Source: Cacajao melanocephalus (Eukaryota; Chordata; Mammalia; Primates; Pitheciidae). From it: a DNA stretch of 64,000 bases. Shown in pieces: positions 27,153 through 38,545 of the stretch. Under the pieces are notes generated by a model that saw only the letters and a program-made list of their open reading frames with translations, did no database searches and was not told the DNA's origin. The position numbers and the translations under genes were made by a program. Location of the stretch: contig CAUYLG010070657.1 in NCBI GenBank assembly GCA_963573385.1, forward strand, positions 29,387 to 93,386, written 5' to 3'. The first letter of the stretch is position 1, and each line of letters opens with the position of its first letter.

Positions 27153-27510
27153 TGATTTTACTTTTATTATTGTATGTTGCTTGGGCAAAATATTTTAGGA
27201 CTGACAATTTATTTAAATCCCGGAGCCTTAGATTTTAATTATCTAGAAAAATTTCTACCTATCACTTACTCACCAGTAAAACCATGGTGTATGCTGTAAC
27301 ATTCCCAGACACTTAAAGAAAATAAATAATTTTTTCCACTTTTTATATGCATATTGAGAGGGATAACTTTACAAATATAATGAAAGACCATATTGAACTA
27401 TTTAATGCTATACTTTTTAGAAGTATTTTTGATAAGTATTTCTTTAGAAATGCAGTTATATAAATGATACTCCTTCAGAGTTTTCTAAGATAAGGAAATA
27501 GTTTTACACA
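27153..27510. other. Unassigned AT-rich DNA
   Basis: No family recognised. 27157-27187 resembles 25746-25775 at about 25 of 30 positions, partly low complexity. Confidence 0.4.
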
Positions 27511-27876
27511 CAGTCAACCTTCTGTATCTGCAGGTTCTGGAGCCAAGAAATCAGCCTCATCTTAATCTGATAATCTACAAAGTCCGTATTTCCAAAACTC
27601 GGACCAAAAATATTCTTTAATAAACAATTAAAAATAACAATACAACAGAAAATAATGCAAATGAAAAACAACACAATAGGACAACTATTTGTATGGCTGT
27701 TACATTTTATTGGATATTGTAAGTAATCTAGAGATGATTTAAAGTGTATGGAAGGAGGTGCATAGATTACATGCAAATTCTATGCCATTTTCTATCAGGG
27801 ACTTGAACATTTAAGGATTTTGGTATCCTTGGGAGTTCTGGAGCCATCCCTCATGGGTACTGAAGGACAACTGTAA
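27511..27876 (+). mobile_element. MER2 (Tigger1-derived) DNA transposon
   Basis: Starts CAGTCAACCTTCTGTATC and ends GGACAACTGTA, the Tigger1/MER2 termini, and contains 'GTAAGTAATCTAGAGATGATTTAAAGTGTATGG' in essence (27720-27751) and 'CCATTTTCTATCAGGGACTTGA'. Non-autonomous, mariner/Tc1-pogo class. About 40 bases near 27550-27595 do not match and may be an insertion. The 90-codon minus-strand frame is chance. Confidence 0.93.
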
Positions 27877-28436
27877 TCTTAAACATTTAACATTAATGAC
27901 TGGGACTATGAATGGAGTCTGGAAAAAAGGATTTATCTTTGAGGGGCTCATTTAAATTGGTTGGGAAAGTTTTTAAGATATTGTGAAATCCACTGAAATT
28001 GACAGACTTTAATGTTAGTAAGAAGTAATCATATCCCTCCTGTATTTATTATGTATGTTAAGATATGGTAATATAGACACAGAACTATAGTTTAAAAATA
28101 CTTAATTTAGTTTGACATTATTGTGAGAAAGAAACAATCTAAGAAGAGATCAGTGGCTTAAAATTCCATAGTGATAATGAACTTGGAGGGAACTTTGTAT
28201 ATTCAGTAAATTATAGTCTAAAGATAGTGGGAAAACTGTACTCAAATAATAATATTGAAAAACATCCAATTTATTCTGTTTATGAAGAGATATTTTAAAC
28301 ATATCTAATATATTCATTTTTTTTCTGTTTTGGTTTTCTATTCTCCAAATTTTATATCATAGTTTTAAATTTTGTTTCACAACAATTTTGTAGAACACAT
28401 AAAAGGACTGTAGGTATGAATGTATATGGCTCTTTC
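27877..28436. other. Unassigned AT-rich DNA
   Basis: Nothing recognised. Confidence 0.4.
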
Positions 28437-28560
28437 AGACCATGTAAATTTTGGATCTTAGTTCTAGCTCTAGTTTTGCTTACTAACTGGTAACCTTGAG
28501 AAAATCTTTACATCTTTTTATTTTCGGCACCTGTGAAACTCTAACAATCTGTTTAATTTG
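28437..28560 (+). repeat. MIR SINE fragment
   Basis: 'TTAGTTCTAGCTCTAGTTTTGCTTACTAACTGGTAACCTTGAGAAAATC' (28458-28506) and 'GGCACCTGTGAAACTC' follow the MIR core in sense orientation. Confidence 0.6.
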
Positions 28561-28919
28561 CCTTCTGAAAGTCTTTGGAGCCTCACAAAGTTCAGATATG
28601 TGGTTCTGTCTCCTGAGAATTTAGTCTGTGTGGAACCATTTGAAATGTTCCCTTGTTTTAGGGGGACTTTTTGTCTTCTTCTGCTACTGGCTATAGTTTC
28701 TCTTAATTGTTAGAGGCCCTCTTTAGACATCTCTTGTGAAAAAGTACTGCTCAATCTGTGAATCTTGAAGAATGCCACTATGACTGAAGGGATTATAATG
28801 AAACAAAATGAAAGCATTTTACATTTTCTACAGGAAATTGCTTAATATCTAAAACAAGCACTGACTTGTGTAGTGTCTATTTATATGTTCATTGGGAACA
28901 CATAGTGCATTGTCTCTGA

Positions 28920-29233
28920 TGTTTGTATCTCCCCCAAGTTCATATGTTGAAACCTAATCACCAGTGTGATGGTGTTAGGAGGTGGAGTCTTTTGGAGGTG
29001 ATTAAGTCATCAGGACTCAAAGATTCCTCAGAGAGCTAGATCAGCCTTTCCATCATGTGAGAACACACAGAGAAGATGCCATCTATGATGCAGAAAGCAG
29101 GTCCTCCTTAGACACCAAATTTACTGGCACCTTGATTTGGGACTTCTCTGCCTCTAGAACTTCTCTGCCTCTGTTGTTTATAAGCTACTCGGCCTTTGAG
29201 ATTTTGTTACAGCAGTCTGAACGGACCAAGACA
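28920..29233 (+). repeat. ERVL-MaLR LTR (MST/MLT1 type)
   Basis: 'AGTTCATATGTTGAAACCTAATC', 'GATGGTGTTAGGAGGTGGAG', 'CATCATGTGAGAACACA', 'TCTGAACGGACCAAGACA' are the ordered landmarks of a MaLR LTR in sense orientation. 'TTCTCTGCCTCTAGAACTTCTCTGCCTCTG' shows a small internal duplication. Confidence 0.88.
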
Positions 29234-29479
29234 CATGGGTAAACATTTATTTGACCACATCTACTTAAAAAAAGGAAATGGAAATGCGGGCATATTCCTG
29301 GTTCTTCTTTTGGACCATAGGCTAATATTGAGAACCATAACTGCATATTATGACAGCTGAGCTCAGAATCAAAGCAAGGGAGACTCTTTGCAAAGATTCC
29401 ATGTTTATAGGATGCAGAGCACTTTCCACCAAATGCTTGTGTTCTTTCTTGGAAGATCATTAACCTAAAGTGATTACAT
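29234..29479. other. Unassigned non-coding DNA
   Basis: No repeat recognised. A 91-codon minus-strand frame overlaps the LTR edge and is regarded as chance. Confidence 0.35.
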
Positions 29480-30060
29480 TTTAGAGAGGACTGCTGTTAG
29501 GACTTGTGGCAAAAGTCAGATGCAAGACCAGGGAAAGGTGACCAGGGCAAGGAAGACAGTCTGGGAGCTGAGTCTCTCCTCTCTTTTTGGGGGGCCTTGG
29601 GAAAGCCTGTAGCTTTACCCAGCTGCTGACAAGCTTTTGGAGTAGCAATAGTTCTGGGACTTGCAGGAGAAATACACAGGGGTGGAAGCTCAAGTTATAT
29701 ATATGGTAGAAGAATGCAATAAAGCATTATAAGCAAATTCTGCAAGATGTGGATTTGGGGGTAGGTGCATTACAATATTTAAATAGTTTTTTGATGGCAG
29801 GACAGTCAACACTGATACATGGATAGATGAAAGGCAAAATACTTGGTTACTTACAGCTCCAAATGAGAGAAGGCTTCCAAAGCTTCCAGGCAGGACCACA
29901 CAGTGGGTTGCACCCAGGGACAGGGTAACAGCAAGCTGGAGCTCCAGGGGGAAGCTTATATATAGCAAGCCTTTAGGGTAGGTACATAGTAGTGCAGAAT
30001 ATGAGAGCTCCATCAGGAAAGTGACTGTAGTGTGGATTGAATTAGCTGTGCAAAAAGGAG
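29480..30060 (-). repeat. Possible LTR, family unknown
   Basis: On the minus strand a TATATATAAGC box (complement of about 29955-29965) is followed 150 bases on by a GTAAGTAACC-type splice-donor-like sequence (about 29850) and, further, AT-rich sequence. The layout suggests an LTR promoter, but no family landmark could be matched. The 107- and 70-codon minus-strand frames do not resemble a known protein. Confidence 0.25.
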
Positions 30061-30130
30061 AACTGACTGGCTTCTAACTAGGGCCTCAAAACTGGGTCAA
30101 GGCAGCTTAAAAAAATTCTATTATAGTAGG

Positions 30131-30844
30131 TGATAGAGTTTGAATATATGTTCCTGCCAAGTCTCATGTTGAATTGTAATCCCTAGTGTTGGAGGTAGGG
30201 CCTGGTGGGAGGTGATTGTATCATGGGGACGGATCCTCCCGATAGTGAGTTCTTACACAATCTGGTGTGTGGCACCTCTTCCCAACCCAAACTCTCTATA
30301 TTGTCCCCCACTTCACCTTCCACCATGAGTGAAAGGTCCCTGGGGCCTCCCCAGAAGCAGATGCCAGCATTATGCCACCTGTACAGCTTGCGGAACCATG
30401 CACCAATTAAACCCCTTTTCTTTGTGAATTACTGCATTAGTAAGTTCTCACACTCCTAATAAAGACATACCCATGACTAGGTAATTTATAAAGAAAAAGA
30501 GGTTTAATGAACTCCCAGTTCTATGTGGCCTCACAATCATGGCGGAAGGCAAGGAGGAGCAAGTCACATCTTACGTGGGGGCAGGGAAGAGAGAATGAGA
30601 GCCAAGCAAAAGGGGTTTCCCCTTATAAAACCATCAAATCTCATGAGACTTATTCACTACCATGAGAACAGTAGGGGGAAACCACTCCCATGATTCAATT
30701 ACCTCCCACTAGGTCCCTCCCACAACACTTAGGAATTATGGGAGCTACAATTCATGATGAGATTTGGGTGGGGACACATCCAAACCATATCTATTACCCA
30801 GCCTCAGACATTTCTTTATAGCAACACAAGAACGGACTAACACA
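30131..30844 (+). repeat. MST-type MaLR LTR, split by a nested LTR
   Basis: 5' part 30131-30432 ('TGATAGAGTTTGAATATATG', 'GGAGGTAGGGCCTGGTGGGAGG', 'CAGAAGCAGATGCCAGC', 'CCAATTAAACC') and 3' part 30793-30844 ('ATTACCCAGCCTCAGACATTTC', 'ACAAGAACGGACTAACACA') join into one LTR once the inner LTR is removed. Outer flanks TAGG (30127-30130) and TAGG (30845-30848) fit a target duplication. Confidence 0.9.
30433..30792 (-). repeat. THE1 LTR nested in the MST-type LTR
   Basis: Antisense THE1-type LTR from TGCATTAGTAAGTTCTCAC to GGACACATCCAAACCATATC. The host LTR base run ATTAC is duplicated at 30428-30432 and 30793-30797, a perfect 5-bp target duplication. No internal retroviral sequence, so a solo LTR. 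Confidence 0.95.
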
Positions 30845-30848
30845 TAGG

Positions 30849-32317
30849 TATAAGTTCTTTATAGCTTTTCTTCAAGTACCTAGTTGATGATTTTTCTCAG
30901 CTCTGCCACCAGTTGGTTAGTGGCAAGGGAGGACAGGTGATCAGAGAACTTAATGAGGTTAGAAAACATCTTCCAACACTTTTATACAAATTAGGCTGGC
31001 GACTGGTAGGCATCTTGACCTCCCATGGAGGCTGAGGATCTTGTTGACATGAAGAAGGTGTCTGTTGTTACTAATTCGGGGTGACTGGTGCAGGAGGTGT
31101 TGTGTATGTCATGTTCCCATCAAAGACCATCCCCAGAAGTAGGAGAGCCTGAAACCATGCTAAAGGAGAAGGTAGAAACCACATCCAATGTGAGGTGTCC
31201 TAAGAACTCTTGCAGGTTGAAAAAAGTTGAAAAGTCTCTAGAGTCATCCTGACCTGTTTGTGACCAAGGTTGGCATTCCAAGTGATGGTATATTTACTGA
31301 TAACACCATATTGATCATTCAGTGGTTTGGACTGACCTTGGTGATGAGCAGGGTGGTTTGGGGGTACCTGTGACGTGCTTGACTGTCAGCATTGCCCACT
31401 GAGCAGCACTGTATCTTGTCTTAAGAAAGCTGGTCTCCCTTTCTCATCCCTGTGGCTCTGGTTCTTCGGTACCTCTGTAAATAGGACTGTACTTAACTGC
31501 CTACACCAATATCTTTTAGCTATAGCTGGGATGAGTGTTTCCATGGCAATTCTAACTTCTGGAATGAGGAATCTATGAGGGGGCAGTTTTGGCTGGTACA
31601 CATGGCCGCAGTTGACTAAGGGGCCTGCCCACAGAGTGTAGTTTTATAAATTAGCTGGAGATTGGTGTAGTCCTCCTCTTTAGAGTTGGTTTCCTCTGGC
31701 CTTAAGGGTCCTCGTTGTTAGGAAATTAATGGCTTGAATATTTCACTGTTTTGTTTTCTCAAAAGATATACAGAAAACAAAGAAAAAGACTCCTTTTGTG
31801 TGTGTCAGGGTAGAATAATTCCTTGATATCTTTTATATATGATCCTTTCTTTAGATTATCGGTGCCTAGGAAGTGTTATACTAAACCTAAGTGTTTGACA
31901 TTTTAAAATACAGTGAATTCTGGTTAGTTTATCATCATTTTCTTAGTTATTTATGCCTTAAGTGTCATAAAACGTTGCATCCCTAAGCATCTGGTAATAA
32001 GGTGAGAGCTTTGACTAATTGGAAAGATATATATATTATATATAATGTATATATAGTATTTAATTATTATTCACATTTTCATAATTTTTTGTTGAAATAC
32101 TCCAATTTGCTTATTTTTATATTTAAATAGATGTTTTAAAAAAGGACAACTAGTTCTCTAAGACTTTTAAGAGAAAAGTAATTCCCTGCCCATCTTCTGC
32201 TCCCCAGATTCCCATGCTTCAGAGACAACTACTTTGAACGCTTTGAGCTGCCTCTACTATTTGCCTCCATGTTTCTGTGAGTTTTCCGTTTTAGGTATTA
32301 TCTACTGACTTTCTGGT
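30849..32317. other. Unassigned non-coding DNA
   Basis: No family identified. 30850-31700 is less AT-rich than its surroundings and lies directly after a MaLR LTR, so it could be eroded retroviral internal sequence, but I see no gag, pol or env motif. 32020-32070 is a (TATATA) tract. Confidence 0.35.
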
Positions 32318-32693
32318 TGTCGTGGGCTGAAGTATGTCTCTGTTAAATTCCCACATTGAAGCCCTAACCCCCATTACCACAGAATGTGACTATACTTGGA
32401 CACTGGGCCTTTATAGAGTAATTAAGTTAAGATGAGGCCATTAGGATGGGCCCCAATCCAGTCTGACTGGTGTCCATATTAGAAGAGGAGATTAGAACAC
32501 GAATATGTACAGGGGGAAGAGAATATGAAGATCCCAGAAGAAGATAGCCATCTACAAGCCAAAGAGAGAAACCAGCCAACCCTGCCTACACCTTGATCTT
32601 AATCTTCAGCCTCCAGATCTGTAGGGAAATAAATTTCTGTTTAAGTCACGCAGTCTGTGATACTTATTATGGCAGCCCTAGTAGACTAATACA
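32318..32693 (+). repeat. MLT1 LTR (ERVL-MaLR), solo
   Basis: 'GAATGTGACTATACTTGG', 'AATTAAGTTAAGATGAGGCC', 'CCAGTCTGACTGGTGTCC', 'CTTATTATGGCAGCCCTAG' and the 'GACTAATACA' end occur in order. Flanks CTGGT (32313-32317) and TTGGT (32694-32698) agree at 4 of 5. Confidence 0.92.
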
Positions 32694-33429
32694 TTGGTTT
32701 GGAAGGAAGATAATATTTTAGCTTTCTTATACTCTCATATCCTTACCTTGAGTTTACATAATCAAACATCTAAATTTATTAAATTATTCTTTGGAGTTGG
32801 AATATTATAAAACTATTACTCACAGGTGAGCCAAGAAGTACACTCTGATTAAATAACCTTTTGTTCTTCCCCAAATTAATAATTGTCCCACCTATCGTGA
32901 TTAGTTTTCTATAACTGGTTACTACTTCATCCTCAACTCTGACATGAGTGTAAATCTCTTTTCAGCATTTAAAAACAGGAAGTACTTGATCAGTTTGATT
33001 TTTTTTCTTAAGGAAATTTCTTCTGGATTTTGCTGTCGGCTCCATCCCGGAGTCTCTACTGTCATCCTGAGAAGGTTCGATGAGAGATGTTATACTCCTC
33101 CAGTTGTTTCCATTGTTTCTAGTTTGCAGTGTTGCTGCTGAGATGCCCGAGGCCACTCTCACTTCTGGACCTGTTGCCAGGACTTCACCTGCACCTTCTC
33201 TACTTGGAACATGGCAGTTCTCAGTGTTCCGATATTTCACCGTGATCTACCTGAGGGCAGATGTTTTTTCATCCTTGTAGCTGAGAATTTGGTGAGCTCC
33301 CTCATTTAAGCATTTAAGAATTCATCTTCTAGAATCTGAGGCAATAAAAGAAAATATTTTAATTTTATAATTTCCACCTATTTTTTCTCTTTTTTCTTTC
33401 AGAAGCAACTGTTATTTGGAAATAAGACC
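32694..33429. other. Unassigned non-coding DNA
   Basis: No family recognised. 33030-33290 has overlapping frames on both strands (92 codons minus, 66 plus) and a few CpGs but no recognisable product. It may be part of the antisense L1 that follows. Confidence 0.35.
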
Positions 33430-34580
33430 TCCTGGATTGATTCCTAAATTTTCTTATAATGTATCCCCTATAGTCCAACTTTTTAACCCAATTTCTAGAA
33501 GATTTTCTCCTTTATCTTCCAGTCCTTTAAGTCATTTTTCCATTTGTGTAATCATATTTTAATTTTTAAGAATTCTTTTTGTTATGGACATCAGAACAGT
33601 GGTAGCACTTGTTTCCTGAATAATTTGTAGCCTCTGTTTTCTATATTTTTGGATGTGATACCTTCTTATCTTTCTGAGGATATTCAGAATACAATTTAAA
33701 AGATTATTTTTTCTCCTTTATCTTTGCTATATTTAGGTTCTTGTTTTATTTTGATTACTTTGGTCCAGTTTTTCTAGAGACTTTTCTCCAATGTTTAGTG
33801 GCCTCTGGCTGCAATTGCTATGTGAAGGTGAGTCACACAAAGGCTACTTGAAACTCTACAAGTGGCCAGTGAGCCACATTGCTGGAAAATCACCATCTTT
33901 CAGATGTGGAGGTGTTTCTCTTGGGTCTCAGTGCACAGGGGAAATGTGCGCTTGGCTGCAGTATTTGGAGAGCTACTAAGGGAAGAGGACCCTGGGGCTC
34001 ACACTTCTCTCTGGAGATTTTCACTTATTCCTGGTGTACTATACATCTCTGAGCTCAGAGTCCTTCTCGCTCACTGTGTCCAAGGTAATCTTGCCGTTCT
34101 CTGCTGGAGCATGAGAGGGGCAGTCACTGGCCAAGAAGAGTTAGAGATAGCATCTGAGACCTCAGTGCATCTTTCAACAGACATTACCAATATCTGTCAG
34201 CTGTCCATATGCTGCCCTACTTCCAGGGACCCCTGGCGCCTCAAATTTCTGGGGTTTTGGGGTATGGAATCTCTAGCTTCAGCACTTCCTCCTGCCGACT
34301 TAGATGTCAGCCGTCCCCTCTTGTGTCAGTTTTACCAGTCTCTTTGCTTCTCTCTCCTTCTCTCTGTTTATAGTTGTAGGGCTGCACCTTTGCTGCCCCT
34401 TTCTTGTCATTTGGTGGGATACAGAGGGCAGCGGCAGTACCCACGTAGGTCCCATCCATCACATTTCTGGAGAAACTACCTTACACTGAAATTGTCTTTC
34501 AAAAAAACAAGGCTCTTTGCTTTTGAGATCTTGAATAGTCAAGGGCAGGAAGTAGTGCTTTCTTTCTAGGTTCAAAAATT
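33430..34580 (-). repeat. Old L1 (or HAL1) 5' region, antisense
   Basis: 33480-33790 reads as the reverse complement of an L1 ORF1 N-terminal coiled-coil region: 'TTCTAGAAGATTTTCTCCTTTATCTTCCAG', 'TTATCTTTCTGAGGATATTCAG', 'ATTACTTTGGTCCAGTTTTTCTAGAG'. 33790-34580, richer in G and C, would be its 5' UTR. A 235-codon plus-strand frame at 33862-34569 lies in that antisense 5' UTR. Known L1M/HAL1 5' ends have this order. The assignment of the UTR part is by position more than by sequence. Confidence 0.5.
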
Positions 34581-35174
34581 GGTGATCATGATTATTTTAC
34601 AGAACAATCAATTAAACTGCTGCCTGCTGTATGTGGGGATGTAGATATTGTGCTTACCAAGGATGAAATATTAGGGAAATAGGAAAAATTTAGGACATGA
34701 AGTGTGCTGCTCCTCCATGAAGGCTTTGATGATATCCTTCAAGAAAGAGAAATGATTGAGCCAAAGATGGTGTGTTTAAACAACAACAACACAATGACAC
34801 ACAAGAACAATTGGTTTTGTTAAGAAAGCATAAGTAGCTTGTCAGACTCCTTGATGAAGAACAAACCCTCTTTGTTTACAGCCTAAAGTCGGTGTTGGTT
34901 GATTTAAAAGGCAAATTCTCTCTCTAGAGCAGGCAGACATAGGGAGGTGGATTTTACACAGGAGATAAAATGGGGCCAAAAAAAAAATAGCCTGAGTTAT
35001 CAGGATCTCTCACATTCTTCTCATGAAGCATTTCCAACTGCAAGGTGATCAGACCTGAGGGCAGAAAGTGCTTGAGGCATGCTTCCTTGCCCAAGGCTGT
35101 AGTTTCTAATTGCCTCAAAGCAGAAGCCATTGAAGTGAAAGCCAAGGGCAGGGCCCAGGAGCCTGTGTCGGGCA
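34581..35174. other. Unassigned non-coding DNA
   Basis: Nothing recognised. The 63- and 60-codon minus-strand frames near 34954-35203 have no recognisable product. Confidence 0.4.
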
Positions 35175-35570
35175 GATGAGCTCACAGAAGCAAAGACTAC
35201 CAAGGAATCAAATAGACCAAGAGTTTATTATGTAACTGAGGAACTAGAATGTCAGAGAAACTCCAGCCAGTAGATTATAGCCATGACTGCCCGGCTCTTC
35301 GGACAATCCTCAGACCTCCCCAGATCACCCCCATCAATTGGGAGTAGCAATGAGTTACTATCTTTATCCCAGTCTTAAGGGGCTCTTGATCTTCATCTGT
35401 GTCTCTGTCTGTGGGCTATGTGTGGATGTGGAGGACAGTGGAAAAGGAAGATGCTCTTTGTGAGTGTAACCACAAAACTTTAGAAGGCAGATAATCAAGA
35501 AATTCTTTCCAGAGGGAGCTGGGGTTGGCAAGTTTGCCGATGAGAAACGAACTCTCCTATTCAGAATTTA
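35175..35570 (-). repeat. LTR-like segment, family unknown
   Basis: On the minus strand an AATAAACTC signal (complement of 35221-35229) lies about 55 bases before a CCCGACACA-type end (complement of about 35163-35171), the R-U5 layout of an LTR. I cannot name a family, and a matching 5' end was not found. Confidence 0.35.
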
Positions 35571-35839
35571 TATTAATTTTTAAAATTGCCATGATGGTGT
35601 TTTTATGAGCTACTATGTATTAGGTATGCTAGAAATAGTTTATCTTTTCGCCACATGTTGCTCAATCATAGGAAACGCTATCTGGACCTAAGAAATGAAC
35701 AACATGTCACCCAGAGGTCCTGGGCTTGGAACCAGTTGCAGAAATGAATACTATATATGAAAACAAAAAGCAGCACAATCCAAAGGACACCTTACATGGG
35801 ACAGGCAGTTGATGGTTGACTCAGGGCAGTGGGTTTGTA

Positions 35840-36046
35840 GATAGATAGGTGTAGCTTTGTCATTTACACTGTGCTCTCTTGAGAACATTAACTTCTCTCA
35901 GCTACATTTTCTTCCAATATGAAGTAGGGATGATAATAATCCCTATGTCATAGGGTTGATGTGAAGAGTGTAGAAGGCAGCATTTGTGAAGCCCTTAGCA
36001 GAATGCCTGGCATAGAGGGAGCATTTGATCAGTGGTAGCTGTGAGG
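35840..36046 (+). repeat. MIR SINE
   Basis: 'GTCATTTACACTGTGCTCTCTTGAGAAC', 'ATGATAATAATCCCTATGTCATAGGG', 'GCCCTTAGCAGAATGCCTGGCATAGAGG' match MIR from the core to the 3' end in sense orientation. Confidence 0.88.
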
Positions 36047-36184
36047 ACCCTGACTCTGGTGATGATCATACTGTAGACACAGGTGCGGTGCAGCACTAGG
36101 TGCTGAGACACTGAAGAACTAGACCGATGTGCTTGGGGTCAGTCTCAGGTTTCCCAAGCATGCCACCACCACTTCTCCCTGGGT

Positions 36185-36345
36185 GTCCTTTCGTTTACAT
36201 GTCTGTTTCTCATATCAAGCCCTACTCTGCCTGGGCATTGCCATATGATTTATAGCATTCTCATCTCAGGGCCTAACATACTGTTCTATGTAAGAGATGG
36301 TCAGTAAATGTTTTTTGAATGAATATCTATTTATCACTAATTCTA
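36185..36345 (+). repeat. L2 3' end
   Basis: 'TTACATGTCTGTTTCTC' and 'GGGCCTAACATACTGTTC', then 'GTCAGTAAATGTTTTTTGAATGAA', the L2 terminus, in sense orientation. Confidence 0.75.
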
Positions 36346-37555
36346 TCCTTAAACCAATATTCACCCCAAAAGTCTTCAATTTCCTTAGCTTCCAGTTTAT
36401 TTTTTAAAGAAATACTGGATGTTTTATTCTGAGACATGATCACTAAACAAAAAAAAGTCATTGAAATTCAGTATTTTCTGGTTGTACATGGAAAAATCAA
36501 GCATTTATTCCCAAGTAGTCTTCTACAGTGTTGGGGGAAAATGGCATACATTTTCTATGGAATAAAAATACTCTATAAAATAGTCTTCATTTTATTTAGA
36601 TCTGTCACAGAATTTGGCCAGTTTTCAAATGGAGAAGAAAAAATTCCATGTATTACTTTTAAAGACATTTACAGTGTTTCAAAGTGGTGTAAAATATGAA
36701 CATTGTTAATTTTTAAATTACCTCTTCAATGTATAGATTAAAACAATCAAATAAAGACTTACTCCAATTTTTAAAAATTATATTAAACTTGAGACATACT
36801 TTTTGACTGTTGTGGGGAAGGGCTCATATTTCATTTTGGAGAAGGACCAATTTTTCTTCACCTTGAGCAACCTTGAATCACATGAGTCCTAAAAGGAAGC
36901 GATTTATAAACATATGTGCCTATATATATGTGGACAGTTTTGAACATATCTGGTGTAGCCCATATACAGATCAATATTTTTTGTAAATTATGTTAAGTAT
37001 AAATTCCTTTTTGTGAAGGGCCTACTCTAACAAATTCCCCATGTTGTGCTTTTCAAACTAGAATATTCTCACCCTGGGGGTCTACAGTAATGTGCCCACA
37101 GGTGTTGTGAGGCACTAGGGTGAATATGACATGTGACGTTATCTACCTGGGGTGTCCAGTTTTCTTTTGAAGAGATATGGAAGGTGATAAATGGAGATTG
37201 ATGAGCTCTTTTAAGAATTTCTTAAATGGTAATTAAAACATTTTTATAACACAAAATAGGAAATTGGGTAAAAATTCTTAGGGACTGTTTAAAAATGGAA
37301 GCTTTGAGAATATGTCTCACTCTGTAAAAGTAGGACTCCCAAACTCTATGGGATGCATTTTCATTCTTCTCTACCACTAGTGTTAAATTTTCAGATAAAC
37401 TTTACTATAAAGAGTTATTCAGTGTGCCTATTGTAATTTACATATTTAGCAGTGATTTTACATGTATATATTTTCAGCAGATGGAGGATATTCTAAGTGA
37501 GGGCTCAGATGAATGTCCTGAAATTGAACATATCTGTGTGTACTTTTCTTCTTCT
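36346..37555. other. Unassigned AT-rich DNA
   Basis: No family recognised. The 87-codon frame at 36436-36699 has no context or recognisable product. Confidence 0.4.
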
Positions 37556-38136
37556 CTTTTTTTAAAATTGTACTTTAGGTTCTGGGGTACATGTGCAGAT
37601 CATGCAGGATTGTTGCATAGGTACATACATGGCAATGTAGTTTGCTGCCTTCCTCCTCCCATCACCTATATCTGGTATTTCTCCTCACGTTATCCCTCCC
37701 CACCCCCCCGCTATCCCTCCCCTAATCCCCCACAACTGACCACAGTGTGTGATACTCCCCTCCCCGTGTCCATGTGTTCTAATTGTTCATCACTCGCCTA
37801 TGGGTGATACCATGCGGTGTTGTATTTTCTGTTCTTGTGTCAGCTGAGAATGATGGTTTCCAGATTCATCCATGTCCCTATTAAGGACACAAACTCATCG
37901 TTTTTTATGGCTGAGTAGTATTCCATGGTGTATATGTGCCACATTTTCTTTATCCAGTCTATTGTTGATGGACATTTGGGTTGGTTCCAGGTCTTTGCTA
38001 TTGTAAACAGTGCTGCAATGAATGTATGTGTGCATGTGTCTTTATAATAGAACAATTTATAATTATTTGGGTATATACCCATAATGGGATTGCTGGGTCC
38101 AATGGTATTTCTATTTCTAGGTCCTTGAAGAATCTG
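37556..38136 (-). repeat. L1 3' end, antisense, 5'-truncated
   Basis: Reverse complement of a primate L1 end: 'TTGTACTTTAGGTTCTGGGG', the C-rich polypurine complement (37695-37735), 'GACCACAGTGTGTGATAC', then ORF2 C-terminus. The minus-strand frame retains 'FIAALFTIAKTWNQPKCPS', 'DWIKKMWHIYTMEYYSAIK' and 'GTWMNLETIILS' (about 37840-38070), clear ORF2p C-terminal sequence. Only about 580 bases remain, so it was dead on arrival. Well preserved, hence primate-age. Confidence 0.97.
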
Positions 38137-38414
38137 TACTTTTCTATTTGTTATCTTCTCTTCACCACTAGACCTCCGTTTCCCCCTCCCCACAATAAAG
38201 GTTCATTATTTTCATCAGAACCATAAAAGAATATATGATAAAAATAATATTAAGAACTCATTGATTTAAATTTTTCTTTAAATGTTGTCATTCACAGTTT
38301 AAGGCATTTATGGGCAAATGGTTCTTTTTCATATTTGGATATTTATGATTTGAGACTCAATGTCAGTTTTTGTTTCTTTGCATATTATTTGTTATATTTA
38401 AGTTATTTGTCTAT
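38137..38414. other. Unassigned non-coding DNA
   Basis: Short unassigned stretch between the L1 truncation point and an L2 fragment. Confidence 0.35.
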
Positions 38415-38545
38415 CATATCTCCTTCCTCTAGACTGAGTTCTATGAAGGGTGAAATACATGACTGTATTTTACTCAGCTTTAAAGCCTACGTATCTAATA
38501 CTATGCCAGGCTCAATCATACGTGTTGGGAGTTGAACTGAATACC
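38415..38545 (+). repeat. L2 3' end
   Basis: 'CCTCTAGACTGAGTTCTATGAAGGG' and 'ACTATGCCAGGCTCAATCATACGTGTTGGGAGTTGAACTGAA' follow the L2 terminus in sense orientation. Confidence 0.65.

Noticed and set aside
29690..30013. 'HLAEFAYNALLHSSTIY' in a minus-strand frame, resembling a Ty3/gypsy integrase motif
   Set aside because: No other integrase sequence precedes it in the frame, and the surrounding sequence does not look like pol. A chance resemblance is more likely.
28920..30844. Two same-strand MaLR LTRs considered as the ends of one provirus
   Set aside because: They belong to different LTR types, and the 0.9 kb between shows no retroviral internal motifs.
37840..38193. 117-codon minus-strand frame with clear protein similarity
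   Set aside because: It is the C-terminal remnant of L1 ORF2 in a 580-base truncated L1, not a host gene.
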